The notes: generated from the sequence alone by a model not told the origin. Counted from the first letter of the stretch, positions 1-12,231 are shown. The stretch is 64,000 nucleotides of DNA from Psoroptes ovis (GCA_002943765.1 PQWQ01000003.1:4153501-4217500), one strand, 5' to 3'. Program-made: numbers and translations.

Positions 1-989
1 TCAGCGATTATTCGGGTCATCATCATTGAATGCCATGTCATTTTTTGATGCATGTCATTTGGATGCCTGTCAATCAACTAATCTTTGGTCAATCTATGAA
101 TAATCTTTGATTTATCTTTAAATAATCTTTGAATCTTAAGTTTCAAATGTAAATTTTCGATATTTGAATTGATAATGGAGCATTCGTCCATCATCGATCA
201 TAATCGTTAATGATCGTTGATGATTATCACCGGTCTAAGGCTGTGATTGTATGCGTATCATCAGGCTTATAATTTGCGAATCTAGATCAAAATTTAGGTG
301 AAACCTAATCCCTAAATAATAACCGTCACCAAAACATTGCCAATCATCGTTTAGCCACCCTCGATTGTCATATTGTCATAATCATGATTTAAGATTTTTA
401 AAATTAGAATCAAATATTTCAAAATGGATTTCATAGTTGAATCATTATTTAAGTAAATAACATGACAATCAAATGACATATTTGATGCTTTGAGATTATC
501 GTTATGAGTGGAAATTGACAGATTTCAATCAATGTATTGTATTGCTTTATTTGTGATTCATTTCTGATTCATTTTCTTTTATTGATCCACCTGTGATTGA
601 TTTCATAGGTCCATTATGACCTAGTTTTTCGGGGTTTAAGAATTGAAATTTTGATCAAACCCAAAACCCAAGTTTTTTTTTCAATTTAAATGGATGATTT
701 TCAAATGATTTCAATTGTTTACCAATTGCAATAGCACAGCTAATCTTAAGATGTCATCGATACATTTGTCATCTCAATACATTTGTTATCAATGATAATC
801 AATGAATGTCGAGTGTTTTGCATTGATAGGTTGATGGATTTGGAAAATATTGAAATTTGAAATTTCCAAATATAAATATATGGCAATCATTAATGATATT
901 TATGGCAACTCGTTTTCAATAATTTTTCAAATTATTAAGGTTTATAGTTTATTGTTTATTGAAAAAAAACAAATAAATTTCAATTGAAA
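1..989. other. Intergenic, AT-rich, no gene seen
   Basis: I see no coding exon, RNA gene or clear repeat family here. The stretch is A/T-rich with simple TGAT/ATCA-type repeats. Its last part is the presumed promoter and 5' leader of the ML-domain gene that starts at 990. Confidence 0.5.
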
Positions 990-1663
990 ATGATTTCCAT
1001 ACAATCAATATTACTGCTGATGATATTGACAAGAATTTCCGCTACAGCCTACGGCCAATCTGATGATTTTCATTGGTCAAATTGTGGTGGTGATAGTTCA
1101 GCTGTTCATTTCAATCGGCTAGATATTGATCCTAAACCATTGGTACTGGAGGAAACAAATGAATTATTTCTAACAGCTGATGTTGATGTACGAGCAAATA
1201 TCGATTGTCAAGCAGAAATCCAAGTTCAAATAAATAAAACTATCAATTTTGGCAGCGAATTATTGAATATAACATTACCATGTGTACAACAAACACTTGG
1301 ATCATGTAAATTTGCACTGGGTGATGCATTCAATTCATGGTATAAGGATCTAATTTGTCCATTTTTCCAACAACAAAATCTTCCTTGTCATTGTCCAGTG
1401 AAATCGGGTAAATTTACCCTCGAACATGGCCGTATAACAGTACCGTTTGATCAATTTAAAGGTTTTCTAGCATTGATGGCATCCGTAAGTTATGCATATT
1501 GCGAGTTATACCTATGAAATCCATGATAATTCTTTTATTTCAACGGTCATAGGGAGATTACAATGCATTGTTTACGATCCATGATATTGGCCATTCGGGT
1601 AAAGGTGATAATTTATTAGCTTGTCTACGTTTACATGCCCGATTAGTGAATAAATCGACTTAA
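990..1663 (+). CDS. GM2 activator-like (ML-family) secreted lipid-binding protein
   Basis: Two exons, 990..1484 and 1553..1663, encode 201 aa. The 68-bp intron has GTAAGT..AG and phase 0. An upstream in-frame TTG at 984 is not a start; the ATG at 990 gives a clean signal peptide (about residues 1-20, hydrophobic core SILLLMIL). The mature part has eight cysteines, as in vertebrate GM2A. The family landmarks WSNC, GSCKF, LICPFF and LPCHCP are visible, and exon 2 adds GDYNALFTIHD with the last cysteine in LLACLRL. GM2A-type proteins extract and present lipids, classically gangliosides to lysosomal hydrolases; in arthropods they are secreted lipid binders and the wider ML family includes mite allergens. 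Family assignment is from the Cys pattern and motifs; the ligand is unknown. Confidence 0.88.
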
Positions 1664-2385
1664 CCCGACCTAACCTAACCCGCTTGACCTAATAGATTTG
1701 ACCTAAAACAAAGCAAAAAATGCCACCACCACCAATCATCATTAAATTGATCCATTTGTATTGTCACGAAAACATTTTACCATTTCACCATTTCCATGTA
1801 CTCATTCAATTATAAGATCTTCGATTGATGATAATTCGATCTAAATGATCGAAAATGACCAGAAAACGATCAGAAAATGGTCGAAAAAATTTCCCCGGTC
1901 AAAATTATCCCACCTTACTACGCCAGTTGTCCCGAATGGCTTCTTAATTCGAGAAATTTCAATCAATCCGACAGATTTGATTCGATTTTCACATTTTAGC
2001 ACAGGTTAATCTCAGATTTAAATCAATATTTCGTTGGATAATAAATAATCCAAAAACATTTGAACAAGAATTTTCACTTTGACCATCGTCAAAGTGAAAG
2101 CATCGTTGATGCTTGATGATCGATCGATCCATTGATCGAATTGGTTTTCTTCGAATCGAATCGAATCAAATTGAATTCAATTGAATTGATTCAATTCAAT
2201 TTCAAATCGGTTCAAATCTTCGATTTCCAATCATCGATTGTCCATCGACAACATTTCAGATATTCAGAAATCGATGTTTCATTGGTTGATAACCTAAACG
2301 ACCAAATCAAATAACAAGGTATGAAAGAGTTATTTTTAGTTACATTCACACACACTCATTGGTCATGATTGGTCATAAATAAATG

Positions 2386-2426
<41 letters not shown>

Positions 2427-3849
2427 TTGGTCAAAATCGAATCTTATCTATCGAAGTAAAAATGGTCATAAGTGGATGATGATGATGGCCAATCATCATC
2501 ACCATTACCATTATTATCATCATTGTTTCCCCGAAATAGTTATATCCTCGTTTATTTTCAATTATTCGATTTCAATTGTTTCAAAAATTGAAAAATCTTT
2601 TGTTTTAGGTCCACATTTGCCAAACACAAGCCAAATATGTGTTCGGTGTGTGTGTTTACACAACCATAAACACGATGTTTATTTAATTTTATTTATTTGA
2701 ATTTTTGACTTTTTGAATTTGAATAAAATTAAATAAACAAAAAACAACTTGGTGTTACTAAATATATATTCAAAGACTTCATAGACTTCAAAGACTATAC
2801 ATTTTCAAAGCCTGCATCTGCTTCAAGTGAGGCTTCAAAATTTCCATTCGAAATTCGTGTCCATTTACCCATATTGAACCTCGATTTGAATCCAAATCGA
2901 ATGACGATTGAATCCAAACCGAGAACCGAACGAGCCCGTTGAGTCTGATTATGAATGGGCCATTGGTCAAATGGGCTTGACCAGTGGTCAACGAATACAT
3001 AATTCAATGAATGAATTTAATGAATTCATTGGTTTTTGAAAAATTAATTAATTTTTTTTGAATTAATTGAATTCCGATGTGACATGTATTTATGTATGTA
3101 AGTATGGTAAATGAATGATAATCACGTATGATGATGAATGGTAAACCTTTATTAAGTCATTTGGTCAATAATAAAACAATGACCATTGACCATAACTTGA
3201 CGTAAAATGAATAGGCGTTATAATATATGAATGGGCAAAAAGCTGGCTGAATCAAGTAATGATTAATCATCACGATTATGCTAATCAAATGGCTGATTTG
3301 AAGGTATGATTAATAATAATAATGATAATTATTGACTTGAAGATAATTGTTTTGGTCTATTTTTTTGATATGAGAAAAAAAAATAGAAGGCTTGAACCTA
3401 TTAAACCTATTAAATGTATAGCTTTGCATTGCATTGATTAGCAATTGGTCAAAGCCAATTAGATATTGATCGAAATAAACATCGATAAGTGATGTTCGAG
3501 TCCATGTTTAGCCCTTCATATATTCAATGACAAAATATTTCAAGCAAGTTATGCCATCTAACGATGCGTGGCTCACATCGGAGAAAATCTATGTGATTAA
3601 GTGTCAAATTGGCCATTATTTTTGGCCATTAACCATCAATGGGCTATTAACCATCACTGAAATAATTAAGGGTCAAAAATGTCTTTATTCAATGAGAAAT
3701 AATGATTAAAATAAAATATATATAAGAATGAAATGCAAGTCAAAAATTCATGAAGATAAAATCGGGCTAAAATATATGTACAAATATTTCAAAAAATAAT
3801 AAATAAATACAATGATAAATGCAAATTGATTTCAAATTGATATCAACGA
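1664..3849. other. Intergenic region with long poly-T run
   Basis: No convincing gene. A long uninterrupted T run lies at about 2386-2425. Around 2150-2215 there is dense imperfect repetition of GAATC/TTGAA-type words. Open frames here (2132-2314, 2383-2700, 2788-3007) are low-complexity or lack family features and were not called. Confidence 0.5.
2386..2425. repeat. Poly-T homopolymer
   Basis: An almost unbroken T tract of about 40 bases. It could be the A-tail of an old retroposed sequence on the minus strand, but no recognisable body flanks it. Confidence 0.85.
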
Positions 3850-4741
3850 TTATTGTTCAATGCAATCATCTGATTCATGCAATTTTTTCCTCGAATATGA
3901 CCGTGTACCAATCAAAATTTTCGGCACAAAATCCGTGTCCAAATTTTCCAACAATGATTTAGGTTTTCTTATTTGAGCATTGATAGCTTTGAGTGTCAGT
4001 GATTTTCTTGGTTTTTTCGTTGGTTCATTATCATCAGCTGAAGGTTCATTATTATTGTTGACTGTATTATCATTGTGATCAATATGTGGATCAATACCGA
4101 CGAATATTCGTCGTTTACGTTTTTTATTCGTTCGTAAGTCTCGCTTGAATTCGAATAATTCTCTAGATGAATATTGTAATTCTTTATAATTGATTTGATA
4201 ATCATTTTCGATCAGGTCAAGGGGTTTTAAATTCCGTTTGAAATAATTTTCCAATTTAGCCGTCATGAATGTTCTTCCAGGTTGTTTTAGTAATTTTTCA
4301 AAAGTGTCACTATTTGGTGTTAATGATATTTGAATTCATTGATTTAATGAATCAATTTATTATGAAATAAATAACTTACACAACTTTTGGATCACGATTT
4401 GCAATAAGTTTAGGCAACGGCGTTTTACGTTCAACAATATCACTTGTATTGATTAATTGATATTTCATATCTTCATCTGTCAATGTTGTTGATTGATCTT
4501 TTACGAAATAAGAATTTTTCCTCGTTTTTTTCGGTATCAATCGGCAAAATCTAGGCTCTTGTATCATTTCATCTGGTGTTAAATTTTTCAATTCAATCTT
4601 TGTTGTTGCTGGTGGTGCGATTACTTTATTGTGGCCATAATCATCATTATTTGATCGATTATTCAAAGTCTGTATACTGAACTGACCAGTATGAGTGGAA
4701 CCGATAGCATTCAACCATTTTTCTTGACCAAGAAATGACAT
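3850..4741 (-). CDS. Unrecognised basic, probably nuclear protein
   Basis: Two exons, 4741..4380 and 4309..3850, give 273 aa. The 70-bp intron (GTAAGT..TAG) is inferred from matching phase. The frame is open upstream to a TTG at 4789; the first ATG, at 4741, starts MSFLGQEKWLN and was chosen. The protein is hydrophilic with no signal peptide or membrane segment. The second half holds basic clusters (NKKRKRRIF, TKKPRKS, SYSRKK) that look like nuclear localisation signals, separated by an acidic Asn-rich linker. I do not recognise a domain. It lies head to head with DNAJC8, with 262 bp between start codons, so the two may share a promoter. Both exons and the splice look real; function is unknown. 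Confidence 0.65.
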
Positions 4742-5003
4742 TTTAATCCACGGATTTAGATTATCATTTGATTTGAAATCTTGAGCCAAATGAATCCCGA
4801 AAATATAATTTCAAAAAAAAAGGTAAACAAAAATTTTGTCCTATCCTTTATGAATTTTACCGCACACAAATTTTCGCATTTCATTTGTTTACATTTTTTT
4901 TTTCAGTTTAAGTAATTGCATCAAATTTGATTCATCATTTAAATTTGTTTAAATGATTATTTATTGATCAATCAATCAATTAATTAATTAATTGAATTCA
5001 ATT
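4742..5003. promoter_or_regulatory. Putative bidirectional promoter
   Basis: This 262-bp gap separates the start codons of the divergent unrecognised gene (-) and DNAJC8 (+), so both promoters and 5' leaders must fit in it unless 5' non-coding exons lie elsewhere. It is A/T-rich with runs of A and T and repeated TTAAT/CAAT words near 4970-4995. No TATA box was obvious. Confidence 0.45.
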
Positions 5004-5762
5004 ATGGCCAGTTCAAGTGATAATGGCAGTACCAATAATAATGAATTTCATTCATTTTATTCCGAAGTTAAATCTATTGAACAACAAGATTCAATATATA
5101 CTTCAGAACAACAAATACGACGATTATTACGGCCTGGTTCAACATATGCAAATCTAAATCCATTCGAAGTATTATTAGTTGATCCTGATGCATCATTGGA
5201 TCGGATTAAAAAACAATATAAAAAATTATCAATATTACTGCATCCAGATAAAAATCCCAATGATCAAGAACGTGCACAACAAGCATTTGATGCATTGAAT
5301 AAAGCATATAAAATACTTGGTGATGAAACATCCCGTTTAAAAGCAATGGAAATTGTTGATGAAGCCAAGTACAAATTAAGCAAAGAAATGCATGAAAAAC
5401 GTAAACGTTTAATCAAACAACAGCAGCAACAAAATTCTACAAGTACAAATAAAAAATCAATAAAAATTGATGAAGATAATCCAGAAAAATATAAACAATC
5501 ATTACGAGTGATGATAATGAAATTATTTGCCGAACAAGAACGTAAACGGCGAATGTTACAGGATAAAATGCAAGAGGAAAAAAAACGAGCCCACGAAGAA
5601 GAATTGGAACAACAAAAACAAAAGGAAGCCGAACAAGAATGGCAACGAAATTTTGAAGAAAGTCGACAAAATCGTGTCAATAGTTGGCATACATTTAATA
5701 AGAAAGCTAAATTTAAACGTAAAGATATAAGGCCACCGAAACATAAGGCTGAAGGACGGTGA
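5004..5762 (+). CDS. DNAJC8: DnaJ homolog subfamily C member 8 (spliceosome-associated J protein)
   Basis: A single-exon frame of 252 aa. The ATG at 5004 is used rather than an upstream in-frame TTG at 4992. An N-terminal stretch FYSEVKSIEQ and RPGSTYANLNPFEVL match DNAJC8. The J domain follows at about residues 53-120, with the catalytic HPD in LLHPDKNPND. The rest is a long charged coiled-coil region (KLFAEQERKRRM, EWQRNFEESRQNRVNSW) and a basic tail RPPKHK. Length is close to the human protein (about 253 aa). DNAJC8 is a nuclear J-domain co-chaperone found with splicing factors; the J domain stimulates Hsp70 ATPase. Family identity is strong across the whole length. Confidence 0.95.
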   Translation: MASSSDNGSTNNNEFHSFYSEVKSIEQQDSIYTSEQQIRRLLRPGSTYANLNPFEVLLVDPDASLDRIKKQYKKLSILLHPDKNPNDQERAQQAFDALNKAYKILGDETSRLKAMEIVDEAKYKLSKEMHEKRKRLIKQQQQQNSTSTNKKSIKIDEDNPEKYKQSLRVMIMKLFAEQERKRRMLQDKMQEEKKRAHEEELEQQKQKEAEQEWQRNFEESRQNRVNSWHTFNKKAKFKRKDIRPPKHKAEGR

Positions 5763-7751
5763 AATAACTAAACAAAAGCAACGAATGAATTAAGAAAATT
5801 GAAAAATAAATCGAATAAACATTTCAAAATTCATACGAATTCGTATAAAATCATATGATTTTGAAATAATTAAGATAAATCATCCACATAATATTATCCA
5901 CACATGCATGATGTAAATCGATCAAAATCAACAAACACACATATATTCAACACCTTAAGCTCATTCAACTCCATACACTCAAACAAAGTATATCACATTT
6001 ATTCAAAAATTTCATTAAATTTTGTCTGTCCACATTCATCATCATTATTTGTTTGTAAATAAATGAAAATAAATCAAAACAAATTGAAACATGTTTCAAT
6101 TAATCATTCATTTTAAATTTGGCGGCAAATTCAAAAAAAAATAAATTAAATTTGTATTCATTGAATTAACGGAGATGACCTCGTATTAATCAACTATTTT
6201 GTGCTCAAACGATATTACATAATAAATTAAGGTGAAACAACGTATCCAACTTGTTGCATTTCTTCATCATTATCATTGAATGAATGGAATGGTTCAACGT
6301 AATGAATTGTAAAAACAAGAAAACTTGCTTTTTTATAAGGATTATGTCTGTGTTTGTGTGTGTGTGTTGAATAATAAATAATTTATTAGGTTGTCCGAAA
6401 AGTTTTTGCCAATTTTCCAATCATTTTTCTATGATATAATCGGCAAAAACTTTTCGGACAGCCTGCTACATTGAAATGTTATGATAATAACAACATTAAG
6501 CTTTGTTTGTATAAATGCTTCAAGACATCAAATTTTGTTGTTGTGTGTTCATGTTGTGTGTGTGATCATATATCGATGATTGTATACACACAAGGCCTTA
6601 CCCTGCTTGGCTTCTTTTCGAATGTTTTCTTTGGCTTGATTTTTACTTGTTCGAACTAGTTGCTGCAGTGGCTGCTGCTGTTGATGCAGTGGTAACCTTT
6701 ATGTTTTCCCAAATTTGTGTCTTTGTATGTTCTTGTTCAATGTTCAATTGCTCGATTTAATAAATGTTTTGAATGAATGAATAATGTTCAAAATGATTGT
6801 TTTGTTTGTTTTTTTTATTGTTTTTGATTTGTTTCGTTTTGTTTGTTTTATATATTTACATTCGAGTTAAACAGATTGATTTTATTATTTCGATCTATGA
6901 AAAATTGTCAAAAATAATCAAATTTTTAAGTAAATCAAGGTTAGAGTTTTTTGATATTATTGATATACCGATCAACCCGAATGAAATCTAATTGATTTGT
7001 TTTTTTTTTTTTTTTGAAATTTTACTGTTTAAGATGTTTAAGACTTAGTTGAATAACCTCTAAGATTATTTTTGAATAATTGAAAATTCAAACAAGTGGA
7101 TTATTATTATTTTCAAAAACATTTTGAATCCATATTAATCTAAATACCGTTCAATACTGCTTAAGCTATATGTGTTTTGATTATTTGATTTGTAGCCTAT
7201 TCATTTTCAATGTATGTCTGGTTGTCATGGATTTATCCATTGATATGTTTTTCAATAACATCCAACCTTACTACTTACAACGATTTATGATTATTTGCAA
7301 CAATTAAACACAAACAAACACTCATAGATTGATATATGTAAATGTGAACATATGTAACGTATTTTTAGCAACAAATGTTTTTGTTTTTGTTCGCTGTTTG
7401 TGTTAAGATATCATCAATTGCTTTCTGCAAAGACCAACAACTAAGCAAAGAAGAAGAATATTCTGCAATAAACTCAGCTATAGCCCTTTCAACATTATTC
7501 AATTCTGTATGGTTAATGTTTTTTGTTTATGTTTTCATCCGTGGATTGAAGTTCAACTTGTTGCACGTTCACATAAACACATTCACATTGATTGAATTCA
7601 ACCGATTGAATTGAATTGATTTAAAACAAAATAAAGAATACAATGTGTACATTGATCGAGTGGATGATTTTGAATTTTAAATTTCAAAATTTAAGGAATT
7701 TAATGTTTTGAGAATATTTTAAAGATATTTCCAATCCATTAACGATCGAAT
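5763..7751. other. Intergenic region with one MITE
   Basis: 3' flank of DNAJC8 (AATAAA-type words near 5805 and 6058), a palindromic MITE at 6386-6466, then A/T-rich DNA up to the melted gene. Small open frames at 6471-6659, 6797-6991 and 7375-7614 show no family features; the last starts with a hydrophobic stretch but I found no supporting splice partner. Confidence 0.5.
6386..6466. mobile_element. Mariner-end MITE, subfamily 2
   Basis: An 81-bp near-perfect palindrome flanked by TA on both sides (6384-6385 and 6467-6468). Left end TTAGGTTGTCCGAAAAGTT pairs with the right end. The inner part (TTGCCAATTTTCC .. ATAATCGGCAAAAAC) also pairs, so the whole element can fold as one hairpin. Confidence 0.85.
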
Positions 7752-10700
7752 ATGCATCCATTATTTGTTGAAGTATTGAGTAAAAAAGATTTAAGCCGTG
7801 CTGGTGAACTGTTTGCTATCGATGATCGTGCAATTGTCAAAGATTTGTCGGAATTATTATCGACAATCAAGAAAATTAGTAATTCACCGTATTATGTGGA
7901 TCGCCATAATGATCAAAGTGTTGTTGAAATATGTTTGACACGTATTATCAGTGCCATAAGGTTTGTTTTGATTTATTGAATTAGTTTCGATTAATCATTG
8001 ATATTCGTTACCCCTTTTATTCCATTCACACAGAGACACAAACACAATCGAAGAACATGCACGTGCTTTGGTTGCATTACTGGAATCGTGTTTGTTGTAC
8101 AATTTAAAACCAACAAATCGTGATCAAGATCCACCGCATGCTAAAATAGCTAGCGAAGTTGTATCGTTTATATTTTTGGTTTGTATTCCATTCGATGATT
8201 TATGAACATGGTTTATTAATTTAGTTCCATTTAATCAAAACTATAGAATCATAGTAAAAAATCTGTCATGTGTTTAGCCGTACCAGTGGCTGTAAAGCTA
8301 TTACATCGTGGCAATAAAGAACTGTCAAGAAATCTGTCCAGTTATTTATCATTGGCAGCCATACATAATGCTGATCTTCTAGCGCCTTACATACAGCCAA
8401 TTATTGATTCAATAATCAGTGGTAATTATTCGCTGGTTCGGGTATTATCAAAGATATATGTGATAAATAAAGAACCGATACATGATCATATAATGGCATT
8501 AGTTTGTCTGTTACCACAATGCGATACATCGGAAAAATCATCATTGTTGAATTTATTTGCATTAATATCCAAACATAAACCATCAATATTGGAAGATGAT
8601 TTACATCAATTAAGTGATTGTTTACAACATCCACAAACAGCATATACAACAATGCAAATATTTTTAGATATGGCACATCATAATAGCAAGAAATTTATTG
8701 ATTACATTCCAAGAGTGATTGCATCGTGTGAAATTCATTCCGGAATGGTTTCGATTGCAGCCGAATTTTTAGGTATCGTTGGCAAATTGAATATATCGGA
8801 AGCACAAGATTGTGTACGATTTTTAACATCACAACTATCCAAATCTGATCTCGGTACAACCATTACGTTGTTGAAACAAATCAAATCAATTGCTGAAGTA
8901 TATCCATCAGTGTTGCCAAATGTAATGTCAACAATAATTGCACAAACAGAAAATTCAACATCATCAACCGTTCAATCATATTTACAGCAATTAAACGTGA
9001 TTAATCAAACAAATAATTCGACATCGAATCGTGTGAATTCAAATTCCGACTCGATATCGAGCACAAATTTAGTTAATAATCTTGTCAATTCGGTTAATAA
9101 AAATTCATTTCTTAGTAGTGATATATCAAGCTTGATAACCGTTCAACAGCAACAACAACAACAGCAATCATCTTCATCAGGCCGCAACACGAATGCAAAT
9201 TCATCGGGCGGAAAACTAGGTGGAAATAGTGGATTTCATATATGGAATCGTTCCATTCCACGATTACATGTGGTTAGTGGTAGTAATCAAATACATAATC
9301 AACAACCATCAAATGTACATCGAAGTCTAACCGCTTTGGTAGCATTAGCCGGTGGTGTTAACGTGAATGGCACGAATGGAAATGGAAACAATGGCCACAC
9401 GAATGGTGGTAATAATCAAAGTAATGCAGCAAGTGGATCATCATCATCCAATACGACTAGTCGTCATTATATGAATCGTATGTCCGTAGAATCAATGAAT
9501 ACCAACACAAATACACCGTCAAGCTCGCAGAAAAGTGCATCATCATCATATTTGTTGGCACTGCAAGAAAAAGAACAACAATCGAAAAATGTAAATTCAT
9601 CAATCGATTCACAATTACAACTGCAACAACAACAAACATATGGATCATATACATTGAAAAATTCAAGTAAAAATGAGCTAAACTATAGCCATTGTTGTCA
9701 GAATAATCATGCTAATATCAATGGCAATGGCAGCATCATCAATACATTGACAAAAGAATCAAATAAATCATCATCATCATCACATTATAATCATAATTAT
9801 CATCATCATAATCATCATCCACATCATTATATAATATCATCAGACATTAATTCATATTCACCGATGTGTAATACAAATACGAATACGAATTTATCAAATG
9901 ATTTAATATCGACAGCTAATAATTCATCATCAACAACAGCGACGACAAGTCAATCAACAGCTGCAGCAGCTTCATCATTATCATCATCATCAAAAAATCA
10001 ATCATCAAATGATTCGAAAAATCAAATCAATGTATTCGAACCATATCCAATGCGTGATGCTGTCCAACATTTTTGTGAAAAACATAATGAAAAAATTAAA
10101 ACATATATGCAAAAAGTATTGGTCAAAATCCCGTTGCCAATCAAATGTACCATTGAAGAAAAACGATCGAAAAAAATTGCCAAAATTTATTTTGCATGTC
10201 AAGCTAAAGGTGAACATTGCCTATATGTTCGTAATTATTTTGTTATGAAAACAAAAAATGCACGTATTTGGATACATTTAATGTTTTTAGCATTACAAGC
10301 CAAGGCGAAATCAGCCCTCTGTACCCGAGAACCTTCGGTGAATGCATTGAAAAATTGTTGGGAAACGCTTAAAGTTGATAATAAATCATTTCTAACATTG
10401 GTTACATCGAATTTTCCATCAGCTAAAGATCAAGAAATTCTTATTGATGAACTACGTTCAAATCGTTATTTTGATGTATTTAAATTTAATGCAATACAAC
10501 AATTATGGGGTTGTTTTTTGTGCAATCATCCTGATAAAGTTAATGGATTTTTGAAAAATAGTGAACCAGTTATCGAAGGACAGCTAAAAGAAAAGAAAGG
10601 AAAATGGAAATTTTTTCGCCGTTGGCGTACAAGATATTTTACCCTATCCGGCATTCATTTATATCGTGATGAGGTGGTGAATATCGAACTAATTTTTTAT

Positions 10701-10985
10701 GATTTTTTAAATATTTCTATGATTACAATTATCATTCGATTTTTTCTATTTTTATTTTATTCTTGAATATAGACTGGTGATAAAGATGGTCAAATAATTG
10801 AAGTCGGTAAGGTCCAGAGTGTACGAGCAATCGGTAATTCACGTGGCCGTACCATTCCGAAAGCATTTGAAATATTCACCAATGATAAAACATATATTTT
10901 AAAGGCTAAAAACAGTCACAATAATCAAGAATGGATGCAATGTCTTTCGATTGCGATGGCACATTCACAGGCTAAAGACCAATGA
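7752..10985 (+). CDS. VEPH1: Melted / VEPH1 PH-domain protein
   Basis: Four exons: 7752..7960, 8034..8178, 8247..10673 (or 10676; GTGGTG and GTGAAT are both possible donors in frame) and 10773..10985, about 997 aa. The N-terminus (LSKKDLSRAGELF, DQSVVEICLTRI) and the helical first ~350 residues match melted/VEPH1. A middle part (about residues 360-705) is low complexity: Gln, Asn, Ser, Thr and His runs. A conserved block (FEPYPMRDAVQHFCEKH) follows, and the C-terminus is a PH domain at about residues 893-990 (EGQLKEKKGKWKFF, RWRTRYFTLSG, KAFEIFTNDKTYI, EWMQCLSIAM) split by the last intron. Melted binds phosphoinositides at the membrane and modulates insulin/FOXO/TOR and Hippo signalling in flies; VEPH1 is the vertebrate orthologue. 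The role in mites is inferred. Confidence 0.93.
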
Positions 10986-11295
10986 TCATCAGCAGCCGAA
11001 AAAAAATTCAAAATTTGACAATTTTGAAATCAAATCAAAATACACAATAAATCACGATGCCAAAACCAAACCGATTAAATTGAATTATTAAATCAAATTA
11101 AACTGAAATAAAAACAACTGAAATAAGCCGGACGATTAGCGTACAGTTTTTGACAAATGAATTTTTAAATGATTCAGCCTTATTTCCATTGCGCAGGCTG
11201 TTCAAAGTGCTGAAAAAAAAAATTCGGCGACTATTTAAACATCGATAACTGCTTGAGTCTAAATAGTCTTAGTCAAGTTGGCATTTGAACCCTAG

Positions 11296-11342
11296 TGGGT
11301 CGAAATAGATCTTTGGGTATAAATAGGCGCCTCACATATTTT
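11296..11342 (+). repeat. Left arm of 46-bp inverted repeat
   Basis: The reverse complement of this segment matches 12612-12658 with only a few differences: shared words are AAATATGTGAG, CGCCTATTT, TACCCAAA, CTATTT and ACCCA. The arms enclose one complete gene and a tandem array. Confidence 0.85.
11318..11326 (+). promoter_or_regulatory. TATA-like box TATAAATAG
   Basis: TATAAATAG lies 149 bp upstream of the ATG at 11467, inside the left inverted-repeat arm. An arthropod initiator-like TTCAGT is at 11375-11380, rather farther than the usual ~30 bp, so the start site is not settled. Confidence 0.4.
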
Positions 11343-11466
11343 TATGCAAAACGAAATGCACTTCAGCCATCTAGTTCAGTGTTTACAATTTTTTTGTGCT
11401 TACAACACTTATAACTGTCAGATTTATTTTTCTTCGATCATTTTTCATTAAATTAAACAATTAAAA

Positions 11467-12231
11467 ATGTCCCTGGAATCATCAAGTTATGATGAAGATG
11501 ATGATGATTTATCGCTGATGCAATCACCATTCGAATGGCCATCAAAATCATCGCAAACATTCGACGATCAACAACAAAAAATCATCAAAAAAACAATGAA
11601 AATCAAGAGGAAAACAAACGTAAATGATTTGATTGAAAAAATTGAAAATGAAAATTTTGATATTAATCTGATTGATGATAATAATAATAATAATGATAAT
11701 GAATCATCGATTCAATCGACACAAATATCGACGAATACGATTGAAAAATTTTTTGAATATGAAATCGTATATTTATATTGTCCAATTTGTATGCAATCTA
11801 AGAAAAATATTGGCCACATTCGAAATTGTTTACAAAAATCAAATAATTCAATCAATTTGAAAGAGCTGATTTATAATATTCGTAAAATGAAAAAAATAAA
11901 TCAAATAAAACCTAAGAAAAGAAATGTGAAACAAAGTAAAGCTCAGAATCTATCGAAACAGCAACAGCAGCAACAACGACTAATATTGCTGCCATCAAAT
12001 CAGAAATTATTGGTCAAAAATGATTCAAGAATTCTGGAAAGAAATATTTTGAAATTAAAAATCATCGATAATCATTTGAATATATCATCGAACACCACTA
12101 TCGTTGAGAGCACGAGAGATCGGTTGCCTAGCTTTTGGTTAGCATCTTGTTTTGATGATGATTTCACCGACTATGTCTTGGATGAATTTAAAATATTTTT
12201 CAAAGAATTGAATAATTCTGTAAATAATTAA
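11467..12231 (+). CDS. Small C2HC zinc-finger-like protein, possibly SLX4-like
   Basis: A single open frame of 254 aa with a true ATG. It begins with an acidic stretch (SYDEDDDDLSLM). Near residue 105-125 there is a compact CPIC..HIRNC motif, spaced C-x2-C-x8-H-x3-C, followed by a helical LKELIYNIRKMKK. A basic segment (KPKKRN) and a short Gln run come next, and the C-terminus has an aromatic/acidic segment (LPSFWLASCFDDDF). The arrangement of finger then helix recalls the small zinc fingers of SLX4 (structure-specific endonuclease scaffold), but the spacing differs and I would not assert it. It could equally be a lineage-specific protein. Odd context: the gene sits inside a 46-bp inverted repeat and is followed by a 44-bp tandem array. 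Confidence 0.55.
   Translation: MSLESSSYDEDDDDLSLMQSPFEWPSKSSQTFDDQQQKIIKKTMKIKRKTNVNDLIEKIENENFDINLIDDNNNNNDNESSIQSTQISTNTIEKFFEYEIVYLYCPICMQSKKNIGHIRNCLQKSNNSINLKELIYNIRKMKKINQIKPKKRNVKQSKAQNLSKQQQQQQRLILLPSNQKLLVKNDSRILERNILKLKIIDNHLNISSNTTIVESTRDRLPSFWLASCFDDDFTDYVLDEFKIFFKELNNSVNN

Larger units (their letters stand above)
10986..11466. other. Intergenic, contains inverted-repeat arm and TATA-like box
   Basis: Between melted and the zinc-finger-like gene. It holds a 9-bp hairpin (GACTATTTA at 11229-11237 with TAAATAGTC at 11260-11268), the left 46-bp inverted-repeat arm at 11296-11342 and a TATA-like sequence inside that arm. Confidence 0.6.

Noticed and set aside
984..989. Upstream in-frame TTG starts for the ML, DNAJC8, RIOK3, GID4 and CUB-C genes
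   Set aside because: Eukaryotic genes rarely use TTG; the next ATG fits signal peptides or family N-termini in each case.
1661..1700. CCTAA-like words (telomeric TTAGG type)
   Set aside because: Only two or three units next to a gene stop; too short to be a telomeric repeat.
2383..2700. Open frame beginning in a phenylalanine run
   Set aside because: It is translation of the poly-T tract followed by low-complexity sequence; no family features.
7375..7614. Open frame with hydrophobic start upstream of melted
   Set aside because: No conserved features or splice partner; sequence between it and melted shows no exon.
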